Below, piece after piece: positions 1 to 11,920 of a DNA stretch of 64,000 bases. Positions within the stretch are counted from its first letter, which is position 1. Each line of letters begins with the position of its first letter. The DNA is taken from assembly GCF_043641665.1 (NCBI RefSeq), contig NC_092180.1, positions 28,823,554 through 28,887,553 of the forward strand. Direction: 5' to 3'. The notes below the pieces were generated by a model. The model did not search any database and had not been told where the DNA came from. It worked only from the letters and a program-made list of their open reading frames with translations. The stretch comes from Enoplosus armatus (lineage: Eukaryota; Chordata; Actinopteri; Centrarchiformes; Enoplosidae). A program made the translations under genes and the position numbers.

Positions 1-594
1 TATACATCTCATGCTTGCCAACCCTTTTCCTGCCCTCTGTTCTGGAGTGTCAAATCCCTCCATTCTGCGGTTTGTGATTGTGATTTTAAATTACGTTCTT
101 AATCGGCATCTTTGACCGTTGTCTCTAAACACAGAGAGACAAAAACCACGACAAAGAGACGAACAAACATGGGTCACAGCTCTCACTGCTCTGCCGTGCG
201 CTGGGCCTGTGCATGGTCAACGGTCGGCTTCGAAGGGACTCCGACAGTAGGTACAGCTCATCTCTGGGTAACAGTACAGTGGATTACTTCACTTTACTGA
301 CCTCAGCCTGGTGTCTCTCGGAGCACCGTCGGCCCGCTAACCACCCCAGTCAGACCACAGCAAAACCACAGCTGACCTGAACAGATCAACGCCGCAATCA
401 TGAAGCAGTGTGGAAACCTACCAAAAACACTGTTAGGCGACAAGTGAAATCACTCTTAGACCAGTTTTGACACAACAGTGAAGAGGTGAACAGGGCAGAA
501 AACCTCACTGACGTATTTGACCTTTTCAGCCTCTTTATCAAACATAAAGGCCCCGAATAGAAACCAACAACAATGACAAATGGTTTGACAATGA

Positions 595-1594
595 ATGTCA
601 AAATCTCCGAAAGCGATTAAGGAAGCTATCAAACCCAAAACGTTAGAGACCCAGACAACCAGAATGAACGTCTTCGCTATGGTGAAACACTGCAATACAG
701 TAAGGATAAAAAGGGACCGGCATGTTAGAAACCAGCTACATGACACCGAGGAATCCATAAAAACAAACCACCTCTGGGAAAACTGGAACACTAAACAAAC
801 AAAAACATGAGAACCTACCTCCAGCCTCGTTGGTCCAATAGAGAAGAATATGCAGCACAAGCACTTACGAGATAAGCTACAAAGTTTAGAGTCAACCATA
901 AAAGACTATCAGATTCCCAGAGACTCCCCAATTACACTAAAAGAACTACAGGACAAAATAAAATCACTGGAAACCAAGAAGGCCTGTGGTGTTGACGGCA
1001 TCCTTAGCGAAATGATAAAATTCACAGACCTCAGATTCCAACTGGCCCTCTAAAACTCTTTAACATCATCCTCAGCTCCGGGATGTTCACCAATATCTGG
1101 AGCCAAGGACTGATAGCGTCAACAGCAACCTGGGAAACATCATCTGCAGACCCCAACTTCACCCTCAGCACCCTAACTGTCAACCAACTTCTTTCCCCAA
1201 AGCCGGGGAGGTCAGACCAGGATGCAGCTTGAGTCCGACCCTCTTCAACATATACATCGGTGAACGGGCGAGGGCATTACAGTCAGTAGGGACTGGCATG
1301 AGCCCAGCAGACACACAAGTCAAATGATTTGGTGCTCTTGTCTCCAACCAAAGAAGGGCTACAACAGCACCTTGATCTGCACCGGTTCAGACCTGGGCCT
1401 TGGCGGTGAATCTAACCATGACAAAAATGATGATATTCCAAAAAAGACCCAGCCTCCAAAACACACAAATATACATTCTGTCTAGATACAAAGCACAAGA
1501 AAGCCCTCACCTACAGAGAGACCCTAGAGAGAAGCCCCCTGAGTCAGCTGGTTCTGGGTCTCTGCCAGAGACCCCATTAGACCAAACCAAATGA
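595..1594 (+). mobile_element. Decayed non-LTR retrotransposon (LINE), linker and RT fragments
   Basis: Short frames on the + strand keep the order of a LINE pol. There is a linker-like stretch ending NHLWENWN (595-810), then the start of a reverse transcriptase domain with KKACGVDGI (near 980-1000). At about 1213-1260 a frame reads VRPGCSLSPTLFNIYI, which is RT motif 4. Near 1395-1450 TWALAVNLTMTKMMIFQKRP resembles the thumb region after the catalytic YADD box. Frames change repeatedly and stops are frequent, so it cannot be translated. The clade was not assigned. No clear 3' tail was seen. Confidence 0.65.
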
Positions 1595-1979
1595 TTGGCC
1601 AGTGAGCAGGGATTTGTCCCAGGATTTGTCCCGGTACGCCAGATGAACAGCACACCACTGGATGCAGAGGACCTTCTATCCCGGCTGTCCTGTTTCAGGG
1701 TGCAGGCCGTGGATTAGCCTGCTCCGTCTGAAGCTGAAGAAGAACTTCGACGGAGAGTCTATCTTAAGCAGGCTTGTTTGGATTTGAGGATCTCAATTTC
1801 ACCTCGATTTCCGGTGGATTCTACAGAGCTTTGTGTGTCCACTATTTCCATCTCTCGATCGTTCATCGATATATATATTGTTGGCACAGTTGTCTAAATT
1901 CAGTTTTTCCATAATCCCATCATTGTCTTAAAGATGCAAATTCTGATTTTCTAGGTCTAAAAGTTTCCCCAAAAACATG

Positions 1980-3260
1980 TTTCTTTAAAATAAACATCCA
2001 TGCCAATATGCACTTTTATATCTAATATTTACAACAAAAACGTTACAAATAACCACTGAATGATCCGTAAACCCCACAGGTGCTACCCTGCGCCCTGTGA
2101 CCACACTAAAGGAATGCCTGAAGCCATAGAATCTGTCCAGTCTAGCCAAAGAAATGGTGCCGCGCCTGCTGTGCATTGCCTTTCCTTGTAATTGCAGCTC
2201 TCTCCATATATCAACCAAACTCTTGAGTTTCTACTGACTGAGTCATTGTACATTTTGAGGCAGCATGAGGTTCAAGGTGGTTTCTGTCCTCTGCGTCGTT
2301 TTCTGTCCAATTAAAATCTCCTAGAAAAAAAACAAAACATTTCTTCAGATGAGCAATTATTTAAAACGATACCAATTTCATTCAAAACATGTTCTCTTTC
2401 AGATCCTGAGGTAGGAGCATGTACATTTAAGAAAACACCTTTATGATGCTCAAAACGTGCTTCAACTACCAGCAATCATCATCACCATCTAGATCTTGCT
2501 TGACTTTAGGGCGTATCTTTTTCAGTCTGTAGACCTCGTGGTCAGTGAATCTTCTTCTTTCTGCTTGTGTGTGATCTCACAGAAGAACCAAGAAAAACCT
2601 GTATATCCACAAAATAATCTTCCACCTTCACTCCCCTCACATTCTTTGTTGACTGCAAGTGTTTTATTTTTCCTACTTCTGTATGGTCTTTCTCTGCTTT
2701 TTTTCTTCTCCGTCCGAGACTCTCTGACCTCTCCACCCTCCACATCGGACCCAGAGCCTGAGACTTGAGACATTGGTCTCCTCTTCCATCAGTCATTCTG
2801 CCTCACTGTTGTTTTCAATCACGTCTGTTGACGCAGGCTCGTCTGCATCATTTGTCTTACCTTCCTGCTGTCCCTTTGCACTTTTTTTTAACACTCCTCT
2901 CACGTTTTGCTGCTGCATCTTGACTCATATCTTCCGATTTTCTTTTCAGTGTTGGTCTGATTTTCTTGTTCTGGGTCAGCCTGTTCCTGTTCGTCATTCT
3001 GATCTTGAGTTGTTGGGACAAACTTTTATGACATGGCCCTCATTCCCACAACCGAACCACATCAACGTTTCGGGAGTTACGAAAACAACACATCAGCCTT
3101 CACTTTGAAAGCCAGATTTAATTCTTCATCTTATTCTCTTATTCAGGACTTACAAGCTGACGAGAGCTTCCTGATGGGGGAGGCGACTTTACCATGTCTG
3201 GACAGCTCTCTGATCAGCAGATTGTCACTAATGGAACGGCGGTGTGTTAAGATATCGTGA
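1980..3260 (-). mobile_element. Tx1-like LINE fragment: ORF1 remnant and endonuclease domain
   Basis: Read on the minus strand. 3260 to about 2520 resembles ORF1 of fish Tx1-like LINEs: SDNLLIRELSRHGKV followed by SPIRKL, a possible decayed zinc-knuckle region, and a tail with TKNVRGVKVEDYF (2542-2796 frame). From about 2480 to 1985 the apurinic endonuclease domain follows: FLNVHAPTSGSE, then LGDFNWTENDAEDRN at about 2288-2325 (the GDFN box), LVDIWREL, RLDRFY, and VGFTDHSVV (the SDH box). A trailing SAYWH matches the start of the post-endonuclease region. Stops and frameshifts mark it as dead. The RT part is missing. Confidence 0.65.
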
Positions 3261-3429
3261 CCCTCTTAGCTGGTGTAGTCAGAGTCTGTGGGACCCGGCA
3301 GCTACTGCTGGATCTTTGCAGCACTTCCACCTCCTACTTGAAGCCGTTTGCAAGTTTTTGTTCTGTACCTGCGAAAACCGAGCGGCGCAGGAGATCATTC
3401 CTCACCCTCATTCCTCAGATCGTTCATCT

Positions 3430-3838
3430 GAGGTGAAGTGAGTCAGTATGCAGCGCCCAGGCCCATATTCCAACATTATAATGCACCTGTCGGGGCGGGG
3501 TGGCCTATGAAATCGCCACCATATTTATGAGTGTTTGTCCAATAATGACATTAAATATTTAAATGTTCAGTGTCATTAACTGTGTTTCACTGTTGATGCA
3601 TCACATCAGACAAATATGTCTCCACTCATCTCAATCCAAAACTTCAGGAACTAATAGTTTGTAATTAAAATGCGCTTTTACTCAAAACACGTTTGGTTTA
3701 CTGATAATATTTCTGTACTTTTACTAGGGAGGAGGATATGTCATGTAGGACTCTCGCTCGTAATGGGAGTATTATTATGGTGTAGCATTTCTAGCTTTAC
3801 TTACTTCTTCCAGCAAGGAAACGAACGCCAAAAGAAAC
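3430..3838. other. No gene or repeat recognised
   Basis: AT-rich sequence between the Tx1-like fragment and the L2 3' end. The open frame at 3670-3924 runs into the L2 tail and has no recognisable domain. Confidence 0.4.
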
Positions 3839-6130
3839 AATTCAATTCAATTCAATTTTATTTATATAGCGCCAAATCACAACAAAGTCATCTCATGACA
3901 CTTTACAAAATAGAGCAGGTCTAGACCGACTCTTTATAATGTTATTACAGAGACCCAACAGTTCCCACCATGAGACAGCACTTTGGCGACAGTGGCAAGG
4001 AAAAACTTCCTTTTAAGAGGCAGAAACCTCGAGCAGAACCAGACTCTAGGTGGGGTGGTCATCTGCTTTGACCGGTTGGGTTTGAGAGAGAGAGGGGGGG
4101 GGCAGACAGACAGACAGAAAGAGACAGAGAGAGAGAGATAGACGTAGAGACACAGATAGACAGACAGACAGGCAGAGATGTATGGCAGCACTAGCAGTAG
4201 AAATAGCAGCTATAATTATAATAATACTGGAAATATGACTGATAATAGTAGTTACAGCTATAATACTAGCTGAGATTAATAATAGCAGCTTTAATAGTAA
4301 CAGAACTACGACTAAACATAATAACTGTAGTGATGAGAGTCAGGCAGGCCCATGGCGGCAGCACCCAGGCATACCAGGACCACGATCCACAGCAACCTGC
4401 GAGACGAGAAAGCACAAAGAAACTCCGGGGAAGAAATAAAGTTAGTGTTGTCAATTTCTTCTACATTCCCCAGATGTAGGCGATGATTCGATGATGGAAG
4501 GAGACTCCGCTGATACTGACTTTTCACATAATATTCTTTATTTGCATCAAAGATCAGGATCAACAGGCATGCGCATCTTGACCTGTACAGCACCCGTAGC
4601 CGAATCAGTACTGCTGCCTCGAACACTGTTCAACCTCATCCTTTATACATTTAGACATACATAGGGTCCTACTATAACTCATGAATCTATAAACTTATAT
4701 TTCCCTAGGGTCCCTCAGTACCCCAAAACCTATGATATACAAGTTATTTGGACAGCAGTCTAGGGGTCAAGGAAAAGAGACCTCTATCGCATAACTCCCA
4801 CATTCCAAGGGAGACTCCCAAACAATAATGAATCTTATCAGTATGGGGCCCCAACATCTGCTAGTTATTTACCTGGAACATTGCATACGTGACAACTTTG
4901 TACTGATATCATTTTATGAAAAGATTACTTTTATGATTAGTATCAAATAATACACATCATTAGTAACATGCATTGGAGGGTGATGAATGTGCAAAGATGA
5001 AGAGGGAGAGGAGGAAAGCTCAGTGCATCATGGGAAGTCTCCCCAGCAGTGTAGGCCTATAGCAGCATAACTAGGGGGCTGGTCCAGGCAGGCCTGAGCC
5101 AGCCCTTAACTATAAGCGTTATCAAAAAGCAAAGTTTTAAGCCTACTCTTAAAAGTAGAGAGTGTGTCTGCCTCCCGGACCCGAACTGGGAGCTGGTTCC
5201 ACAGGAGAGGAGCTTGATAGCTGAAGGCTCTGGGCTGCCGTTCGGCTTTTGGAGACTCTAGGAACCACAAGCAACCCTGCATTCTGGGAGCGGAGTGCTC
5301 TAGTGGGGTAATAGGGTACTATGAGCTCTTTAAGATATGATGGTGCCTGACCAGTAAGAGCTTTGTAAGTCAGGAGAAGGATTTTAAACTCTATTATAGA
5401 TTTTACAGGGAGCCAGTGCAGCAAAGCTAACACAGGAGAAATATGATCTCTTTTCCTGGTTCCTGTCAGTACACGTGCTGCAGCATTCTGGATCAGCTGG
5501 AGAGTCCTCAGGGACTTATTGGGACAGCCTGATAATAAGGACAGTGACAAATGCACGGACTAATTTTTCTGCATCTGTTTGAGACAGGGTCTTCCTGATT
5601 TTTGCAATGTTACGGAGGTGAAAGAAGGCAGTCCTTGAAGTTTGTTTTACGTGGGAGTTAAAGGACATGTCCTGATCAAAGACAACTCCGAGATTCCTCA
5701 CGGTGGCGCTGGAGGCCAGGGCAATGCCATCTAGGGTAACAATATCCTTAGATACTGTGTTTCTGAGGTGTTCAGGGCCGAGAACAATAACTTCTGTCTT
5801 GTCTGAGTTCAACATCAGATAATTACAGGTCATCCAGGTCTTTATGTCATTAAGGCATGCTTGGAGCTTGGCTAACTGATGAGGTTCTTCTGGCTTGATC
5901 GATAAATATAGCTGGGTATCATCCGCATAGCAATGAAAATGTATGGAGTGTTTTCTAATAATATCCCCTAAAGGAAGCATATATAAGGTGAATAGTATTG
6001 GTCCAAGCACAGAACCTTGTGGAACTCCATGACTGACTTTGGCGTACATGGAGGATTCATCGTTAACATGTACAAACTGAGATCGATCTGATAAATACGA
6101 CTTAAACCAGCTTAGTGCGGTTCCTTTGAT
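3838..6130 (-). mobile_element. L2-like LINE, 5'-truncated, interrupted by a solo LTR
   Basis: The minus strand encodes the C-terminal part of an L2-type reverse transcriptase. The 177-residue frame 5516-6049 has [11 protein letters not shown] (RT motif 4) and the catalytic YADD at residues 41-44. A later frame, 5149-5556, has the usual L2 C-terminal sequence (IQNAAARVLTGT, LHWLPV, ILLLTYKALTG, APSYLKEL). The upstream frame continues to about 6130 with [20 protein letters not shown], where the element is 5'-truncated against a Rex1-like LINE. A frameshift near 5250 and another near 5540 break it. The long 3' untranslated part has a purine-rich AGAC/AG microsatellite (4085-4175) and ends in a tail of attcaattcaattttattt type at 3838-3870. 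Related 3' ends recur at 18.2, 21.3 and 41.1 kb. Confidence 0.8.
4446..4959 (-). mobile_element. Solo LTR related to the 23.5-32.2 kb ERV
   Basis: On the minus strand this begins TGATGTGTATTATTTG and ends with GACAACA, matching both LTRs of the full ERV (start TGATGTGTATTATTTG, end GACGACA). It interrupts the L2 element: intact L2 copies read straight across this point. A 4-bp target duplication (ttag on +, 4442-4445 and 4960-4963) flanks it. It is 514 bp against 462 bp for the ERV LTRs, with extra and diverged sequence around 4650-4860. No internal retroviral sequence remains, as expected after LTR-LTR recombination. It is older than the full ERV copy. Confidence 0.85.
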
Positions 6131-6145
6131 GCCAATTAAATGTTC

Positions 6146-7990
6146 CAGTCTCTGCTAAACAACTGTACTCAGAGAGACTTCAAAACCAGTTCTCCTCCAA
6201 TGACTCTGCTTCTGTGTGGAGGGGGCTCAGGCAGATCACCAACTACAAGCCAAGAGCCTCCAACTCTGCTAACGACTGACGCCTCGCCTACAACCTCAAC
6301 AACTTCTACTGTCGCTTTGAAAGAGAATGGGACAGTCCTGACACCATCTCCCACACCATCACCCACCAGCTCCAGCCTAACAGCCCCAACTACCACCACA
6401 GCTGCCCCTCACAGTGCCCCCCCTCCTCCAACATCGACACCTCTGTCTGTCCTTGAAAGACATGTGAACAGGCTCTTCAAGAGACAAAACCCCCGGAAAG
6501 CTGCTGGACCAGACTCCATCTCCCCATCCTGCCTGAAGTGCTGCACCGATCAGCTGTCTCCAGTGTTCACAGACATCTTCAACACCTCACTGGAGACATG
6601 CCACGTGCCAGCCTGCTTCAAGGCCTCCACCATCATCCCTGTCCCCAAAAAAACAGGGCCCACAGGATGACCTCTGTGGTCATGAAATCATTTGAACGCC
6701 TGGTTTCCCACCTCAAATCCATCACTGACCCTCTGCTGGACCCCCTGCAGTTCACCTACAGAGTCAACAGGTCTGTAGACGACGCCAGAAACTTGGCCCT
6801 ACACTTCATCCTCCAGCACCTGGACTCCACAGGATCCTACGCCAGGATCCTGTTTGTGGACTTTAGCTCTGCCTTCAACACAAGCTCTCCCAGCTTAACG
6901 TGCCTGACCCCACCTGCAGGTGTATCACAGATTTCCTGTCTGACAGGAAGCAGCACGTGAAGCTGGGAAAACACGTCTCAGATTCACGGACGATCAGCAC
7001 CGGCTCTCCTCAAGGCTGTGTTCTTTCTCCTCTACTCTTCTCCCTGTACACCAACAGCTGCACCTCCAGCCACCAGTCCGTCAAGCTCCTGAAGTTCGCG
7101 GACGACACCACCCTCATCGGACTCATCTCTGGAGAGGATGAGTCTGCCTACAGGTGAGAAATTGACCATCTGGTGACCTGGTGCAACAGCAACAACCTGG
7201 AGCTTAACGCTACAAAGACAGTGGAGATGGTTGTAGACTTTAGGAAGAGCGCAGCCCCACCCGCCCCCATCACCCTGTGTGACTCCCCAGTGGACACTGT
7301 GGAGTCCTTCCATTTCCTGGGCTCCATCATCAGCCAGGTGAGCTGGACATCAGCTCCCTCATCAAGAAAGCCCAACAGAGGATGTATTTCCTGAGGCAGC
7401 TGAGGAAGTTTAACCTGCCACAAACAATGCTGGTTCACTTCTACACTGCCATCATTGAGTCCATCCTCACCTCCTCCATCACCGTCTGGTACGCTGCTGC
7501 CTCCACCAAGGACAGACGCAGACTGCAGCGTATCATCCGCTCTGCAGAGAGGGTGATTGGCTGCAACCTCCCATCTCTTCAGGGCCTGTACTCCTCCAGG
7601 ACCCTGAGGAGAGCAGGGAAGATTGCTGCCGACTCCTCCCAACCCGGACACTATCTGTTTGACCCCCTCCCCTCTGGCAGGAGGCTGCGGTCCATCAGGA
7701 CCAAAACCTCCCACCACAAAAACAATTTCTTCCCCTCTGCAGTCAACCTGAGGAACATGGCCAAAGACTTGCACTGACCCCAACACAAACACAAGTTATA
7801 CTTTATATTAACGTACACCGCCCCTGTCCCCCCTGCGTTACATTAACACACCCACTGTCACTGCACTGTTTGTTATTTATCTTATCTTTTACCTTTATAT
7901 TTTTACATTCTTACATGTTTGTTGTCAGCGCCATCAGACCACGGCAAATTCCTTGTACTTGCCAATAAACAGTTTCTGATTCTGATTTTT
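6146..7990 (+). mobile_element. Rex1-like LINE, decayed RT and 3' end
   Basis: Frames give a proline/threonine-rich linker, then RKAAGPDSISPSCLK (RT entry), FKASTIIPVPKK, LDPLQFTYRVNRSVDDA, GSPQGCVLSPLLFSLYTN and the catalytic FADD at 7095-7106. It ends with the C-terminal region SITVWYAAAS, RIIRSAERVIGC and PLPSGRRLRSIRTK (7382-7777). Compared with the better copy at 34.9-36.3 kb, a Trp codon after SAYR is a stop (7155-7157), a short deletion lies near 7336, and segments around 6665 and 6885 are lost. The 3' end is cttgccaataaacagtttctgattctgatt. It is a pseudogenised insertion abutting the L2 element. Confidence 0.8.
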
Positions 7991-8345
7991 AAACATAAGT
8001 CCCTTTACTGTAAAAGAAATTGTTTAACCACATATGAATTACAGTTTTACTTATTTGTATACATATGTCGTCAATTATACTTACTACAGGTGTCTTGAGA
8101 GTCACAAGATCCAGTGTAACAATAGCTTTACTCAGTTATATGACTTGGGATGGGCTCGTCAATGCTTGCTTATCCTGTAAATGTAAAAACATAAATGTAA
8201 GAATAAAAAAATTATATATGAACCAGCTTTGTATTGACATTTATTGTTTACAAATACATAGAACTAACAAGAATGGACTTCAACCCCCAATTTGCACGTT
8301 TTCTTTTACTAAGGTGTTAAAAATTGTTTAGTGTGTGTGTTTATT
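7990..8345. other. No gene recognised
   Basis: AT-rich spacer. Part of it (7990-8020) resembles the 'aagtccctttactgtaaaa' repeat found in the introns at 11.7 and 13.8 kb. The 88-residue frame at 8065-8331 has no recognisable domain. Confidence 0.35.
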
Positions 8346-8453
8346 AATTTATTATTGGCTGTGGTGATTTATTAGCAATTTTAGAACATTTCCAGTGCTG
8401 AGGACTGGGATTCTGGTATGTGTGGAAGCACTGAAACTGACGACAACTCTCAC

Positions 8454-8615
8454 CCATCTTTGCAGGATGGGGCACTCAACTCTCTTGTTCTTGGCCACTT
8501 TTGGAACCCTTTGTCTCACTTGTTCCTCCTCCTCTTCTGAATCGTCTTCTGATTCATCCTCTGTGGGCTTCCAATTGTATGTCCCATCCTCTTCAGATGA
8601 GCTCTCCATCTGTTT
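8454..8615 (-). pseudogene. Acidic exon, copy 1 of a duplicated exon set
   Basis: On the minus strand a good acceptor (cttttctag at 8619-8616) is followed by 54 in-frame codons and a donor gtgaga. The product starts KQMESSSEEDGTYNWK and contains ESEDDSEEEEEQVRQR. The acidic run followed by 'EQVRQR' parallels the exon at 8828-8962 (DEHVAQR) and the tail at about 10.74-10.90 kb (EERVRKR). It looks like the C-terminal acidic tail of the minus-strand gene upstream. A broken partial copy lies at about 8640-8760. No function is assigned. Confidence 0.4.
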
Positions 8616-8827
8616 CTAGAAAAGATAAAGTTATATTTTGCTCATTTTGGATGAAAGATTCTGGTATGTGTGGAAGATGACAACTCTCATCCGTCTTTGC
8701 AGGACTCAACCCCCCGATTGTGTGTACCATCCTCTTCAGATGAGCTCTCCATCTGTTTTTAAATAAGTGAAAGATTAAAAGATTTGTCACAATTGAAAGC
8801 CCAGAAAATGATCCAAACAACTCTCAC

Positions 8828-8962
8828 TGGTGTCTGTCGATTCAAGGGTAGAAATTCCTTTTTCTTGCGCAGCTGGTAAGTCCTTTGTGCCACATGCTCA
8901 TCCTCCTCTTCTGAATCCTCTTCTGTATCACCTACGCCCTCCTCTTCAGGTGAGCTCACCAT
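8828..8962 (-). pseudogene. Acidic exon, copy 2
   Basis: Acceptor ctttaaacag, 45 codons beginning MVSSPEEEGVGDTEEDSEEE, then DEHVAQRTYQLRKKKEF, and a donor at cca|gtgagag. It starts like copy 1 (ATGGwGAGCTCAyCTGAAGAGGA) and has the same donor context, so the two are paralogous exons. It is probably part of the same minus-strand transcription unit as 10.7-14.5 kb. Confidence 0.4.
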
Positions 8963-9016
8963 CTGTTTAAAGAAAAAAATTAGGCAAATTTTGTCCATTT
9001 TCGATTGACTTACCTG

Positions 9017-10706
9017 TGGGCAGGGGCGGAGCTAGACTCTCAGCTTCCCCTCTCAGAGTGGGCAGAGCATTCTCAAGGGGCCCTTCCGATAAGAATAATT
9101 TTAAAATTCAAAACTGATATATAACAGCTGATATAACCTAAGGGGCTGCCCCCCGAAAGTCAAATGTTCGAATCATCAGTCGGAGACCAGTCAACAGAGT
9201 TTAGCAGTCTTTTTTTTCCCTTTGCCAGTCAGTGTGCATTATAGTAACAGGATAAAACAGAAAGAAGCTACAAAAATGCACAGAGAAAACAAGGTGGAAT
9301 AAGTGGTTGGTAAATAAGTTTCGGCTTTTGTTTTTAGCAGTGTCATTTTACACAGAGCAATGTAACAGCATGACAGACTGTAAACTTTTAACAATTGAGT
9401 CTCTAAATCCCCTCAAACTAACAACAACAACTAACTGTGATGGAAGCAGTGAAGAGTGATAGGGTGAGGGAGAGAGTGATGAAGTGTCACTGACAGGCTC
9501 AGATCGCTATTCTACAACATTATGGAAAGAATCAGAAAGAGCCAGTGTGAGACCGACTTTTTTAGAGAGTAAGATACGTTTTGTAACCCAGAAACAGCTG
9601 TTTAATTGCTCTCGCCAAACTCACCAAACTCCTTCTGCATCATCATCAGCTTCATTAAAACTCGACAGAAACAACATAAAACTCACCAAAACGTTTCAGT
9701 TCGTCTTTTCACTGTTCCAACAATCACTAACTCTGGTATGGTTGAAATAAATCCTTAATTCACATCGTAAAGGAGTGTGCAGTGTACAGCGCAGGTGCAG
9801 CAGCCTGGGGAGAGAAACTCCACTGATTTTACAACCAAACTATACGAGGAACGCACACTTTGACTTTCTTTGACTGTGTGAAAATCGAATGTTTTCACAT
9901 CACAGATAACGAAGAAAGACATTAAAACGTGAGTCTTAGTGGTAAAACATGCTCATGTAGGCTGATAGAGGAATTTAGTGTGGGTTAAACTGAACTGGAA
10001 AATATAGAAAACAAAAGAAAAATGGCTACTTATTGATCAAGCAAGCCCATGTATAAAATCATACTCCAAGCCAGACAAGACAAGAAGAAAACAGGATGGC
10101 AGACGCATTTAAATGTTTCAGCACTGCGGACAGCGCCTAGTGCTGACAGGCAGACAGTGACAGCTGATTGACATCACCAGGCCAGATGACCTGTCTCAGT
10201 ACCAGGTCTTTCTTACACAGAATAACATAAACATAGAATATACACGGCGATCTACAACAATACGAGGCCCATTTAAATACTTATTTAAGTATGTCTACAA
10301 CACCACAGGGAGCGACACAGTGCCCGAGATGCGGTAAACACAGAGTTAAACAACTGATTAATCAGTTAAAGATTCTGACTGACTTTTTCATAACCCAAAT
10401 TTAAGTTAATAAATATACTAATTATGAATGTTTCACTCCCCGTTTGTTGTCCCTGCTCAGCCTGCTGTAGTTTAGTGGTGTCCATTTTTGTATTCCACCA
10501 TCCTCCATAGAACAAAATAATCTTAACAGGTAAACAAACTTTTATGGTCCCCTTTTAAAACTTTATCCTCTTCTCCGTCATGATACAATCATCATTTTTG
10601 TGCCGGTTTATAATTGTAACTATGAGTGAGGTGGCTGTTACATCTGCTGTAGATAAGACATTTAGTCACTATTTGTAGTAACATGGTAGCTCAGCCCTAC
10701 CTATCA
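9017..10706. mobile_element. Possible non-autonomous DNA transposon (weak)
   Basis: The left edge reads caggggcggagctag (9017-9031), a sequence typical of hAT-type ends. The right edge reads tagctcagccctacc (about 10687-10701), an imperfect inverted match. The sequence on both outer sides could belong to one exon (ggcccctg...cccacag|gtaagt on minus), as if an insertion had split it. No transposase or clear 8-bp target duplication was found. The interior has no convincing gene; the 88-residue frame at 9484-9750 is unremarkable. Confidence 0.25.
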
Positions 10707-11360
10707 GGGGCCCTGGGGTCTGAGGGCACAGATACCTTGTTCCTGCACTGCTGGTAAAGCCTTTTTCTCACACGCTCCTCTGGTCCCGATGACTCCTGCT
10801 CCTCCTCTTCAAATCCTTGATTGTCTTCATCCTGCATGGGTTCTCTGTCCTCACTTTCACCCTCCGCAGAGGAGACCTTCTCTGTCTTTTTCCTTTTCTT
10901 TGCTGCGCATGTCGAAATTGCCACCAACACCAACACAAGACTAAAATGCATGCAACTTTTCAGTGTCCTTCATTGTATAAAAAAAGACATAAAGAGTTGT
11001 CTCACAGAAGTGGAACAGGAAGAACGCAGCATGTTGAATGTGGGAGCAATCCCCAAATTCATCCCTTCCCAGGCCTTCTTGAAAAATTCAGCCAGTTTAT
11101 CAAGACACCTCTGTCGGTATTGTGGAAAAAGGTAGATGCCTCTGAGCCTCCTTCGATCTTTTTGCAAAGTTGGTTGTAACCCTGCAACCAGGCATACTTT
11201 TTCTCATAGAGGGGTACAGCTGCTGACCCAAAGTACCTTAGAGTCTTGTGCTGTTCAACCTATTAAATCAAGAGACATGGCTTTTCTGTCCGACCAACTG
11301 ATTAAACAATGCATATGTCTTTTGTGTCGCTTTGATTTTTATTATCATGTTTGTACTTAC

Positions 11361-11530
11361 ACGGATGATGCGGGCACCTTTCTTAGTTTTTTCGGCCGTA
11401 TGAATCTCTTCAGTAGTCATGTTGATGACGACACCCTTTCGGTGGCCAGTTATTGCAATAATATATCCACCCAGCAGTCCAAAGAACAATGTTAGTTTTG
11501 CTCGGTTCTCTGGTCGTTTCTCAATGTCAC
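11361..11530 (-). CDS. Recombinase-like domain exon (box I region)
   Basis: Acceptor cttttacag and donor atccgt|gtaagt bound 170 bases that translate without stops as GDIEKRPENRAKLTLFFGLL, then GGYIIAITGHRKGVVINMT and TEEIHTAEKTKKGARIIR. The GHRKG segment sits where tyrosine recombinases carry the first catalytic Arg, and the next exon supplies HKT where the conserved Lys would be. The phase agrees with both flanking exons. Confidence 0.45.
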
Positions 11531-11579
11531 CTGTAAAAGAAGAGGAAACACACTGTATGCATTAACCATGCAATGGTCA

Positions 11580-11920
11580 TGTTCTTTAGCTAAGGACCAC
11601 ACATGCACCATGACAGACCACACAAGGACCACACAAGAGCCACAAAACACCACAGTATTCTCCAGAAATTGGAAGACATCTTATTCATTAGACCAACACA
11701 TACGTAAAAACCCAGTTTCTACATGTAAGTCCCTGTAATGGAAAAATCTGTATGGCTCCATCTTAACCCCAGAGCTGTCCATATAAAGCTGCAATGGTTG
11801 GATTCACCGACTTTACTTCACCAAGCACCACAGTATTCTTCTTCTGTAAGTCCCTGTAATGGAAAAATCTGTAGGGCTGTTTCTTAATCCAGAGCTCGAA
11901 TCTGTATAATCCCTGAATAA
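11580..11920. repeat. Degenerate intronic repeat, related to 13,660-14,010
   Basis: Two blocks of 'accacaaa-caccacagtattctt...' followed by 'tctacatgtaagtccct..aatg.aaaa.tctg..gggct..atcttaa.ccagagct' recur within this stretch and again at 13,660-14,010. Both lie in introns of the minus-strand gene remnant. Copies are diverged; no terminal structure was identified. Confidence 0.45.

Noticed and set aside
2496..3260. Plus-strand frames at 2,496-3,260
   Set aside because: They are antisense to the Tx1-like ORF1 remnant, which has the recognisable motifs.
7148..7792. 214-residue minus-strand frame, and similar frames at 35,196-35,756 and 45,718-46,176
   Set aside because: They are antisense to the Rex1-like reverse transcriptase and recur wherever that LINE occurs.
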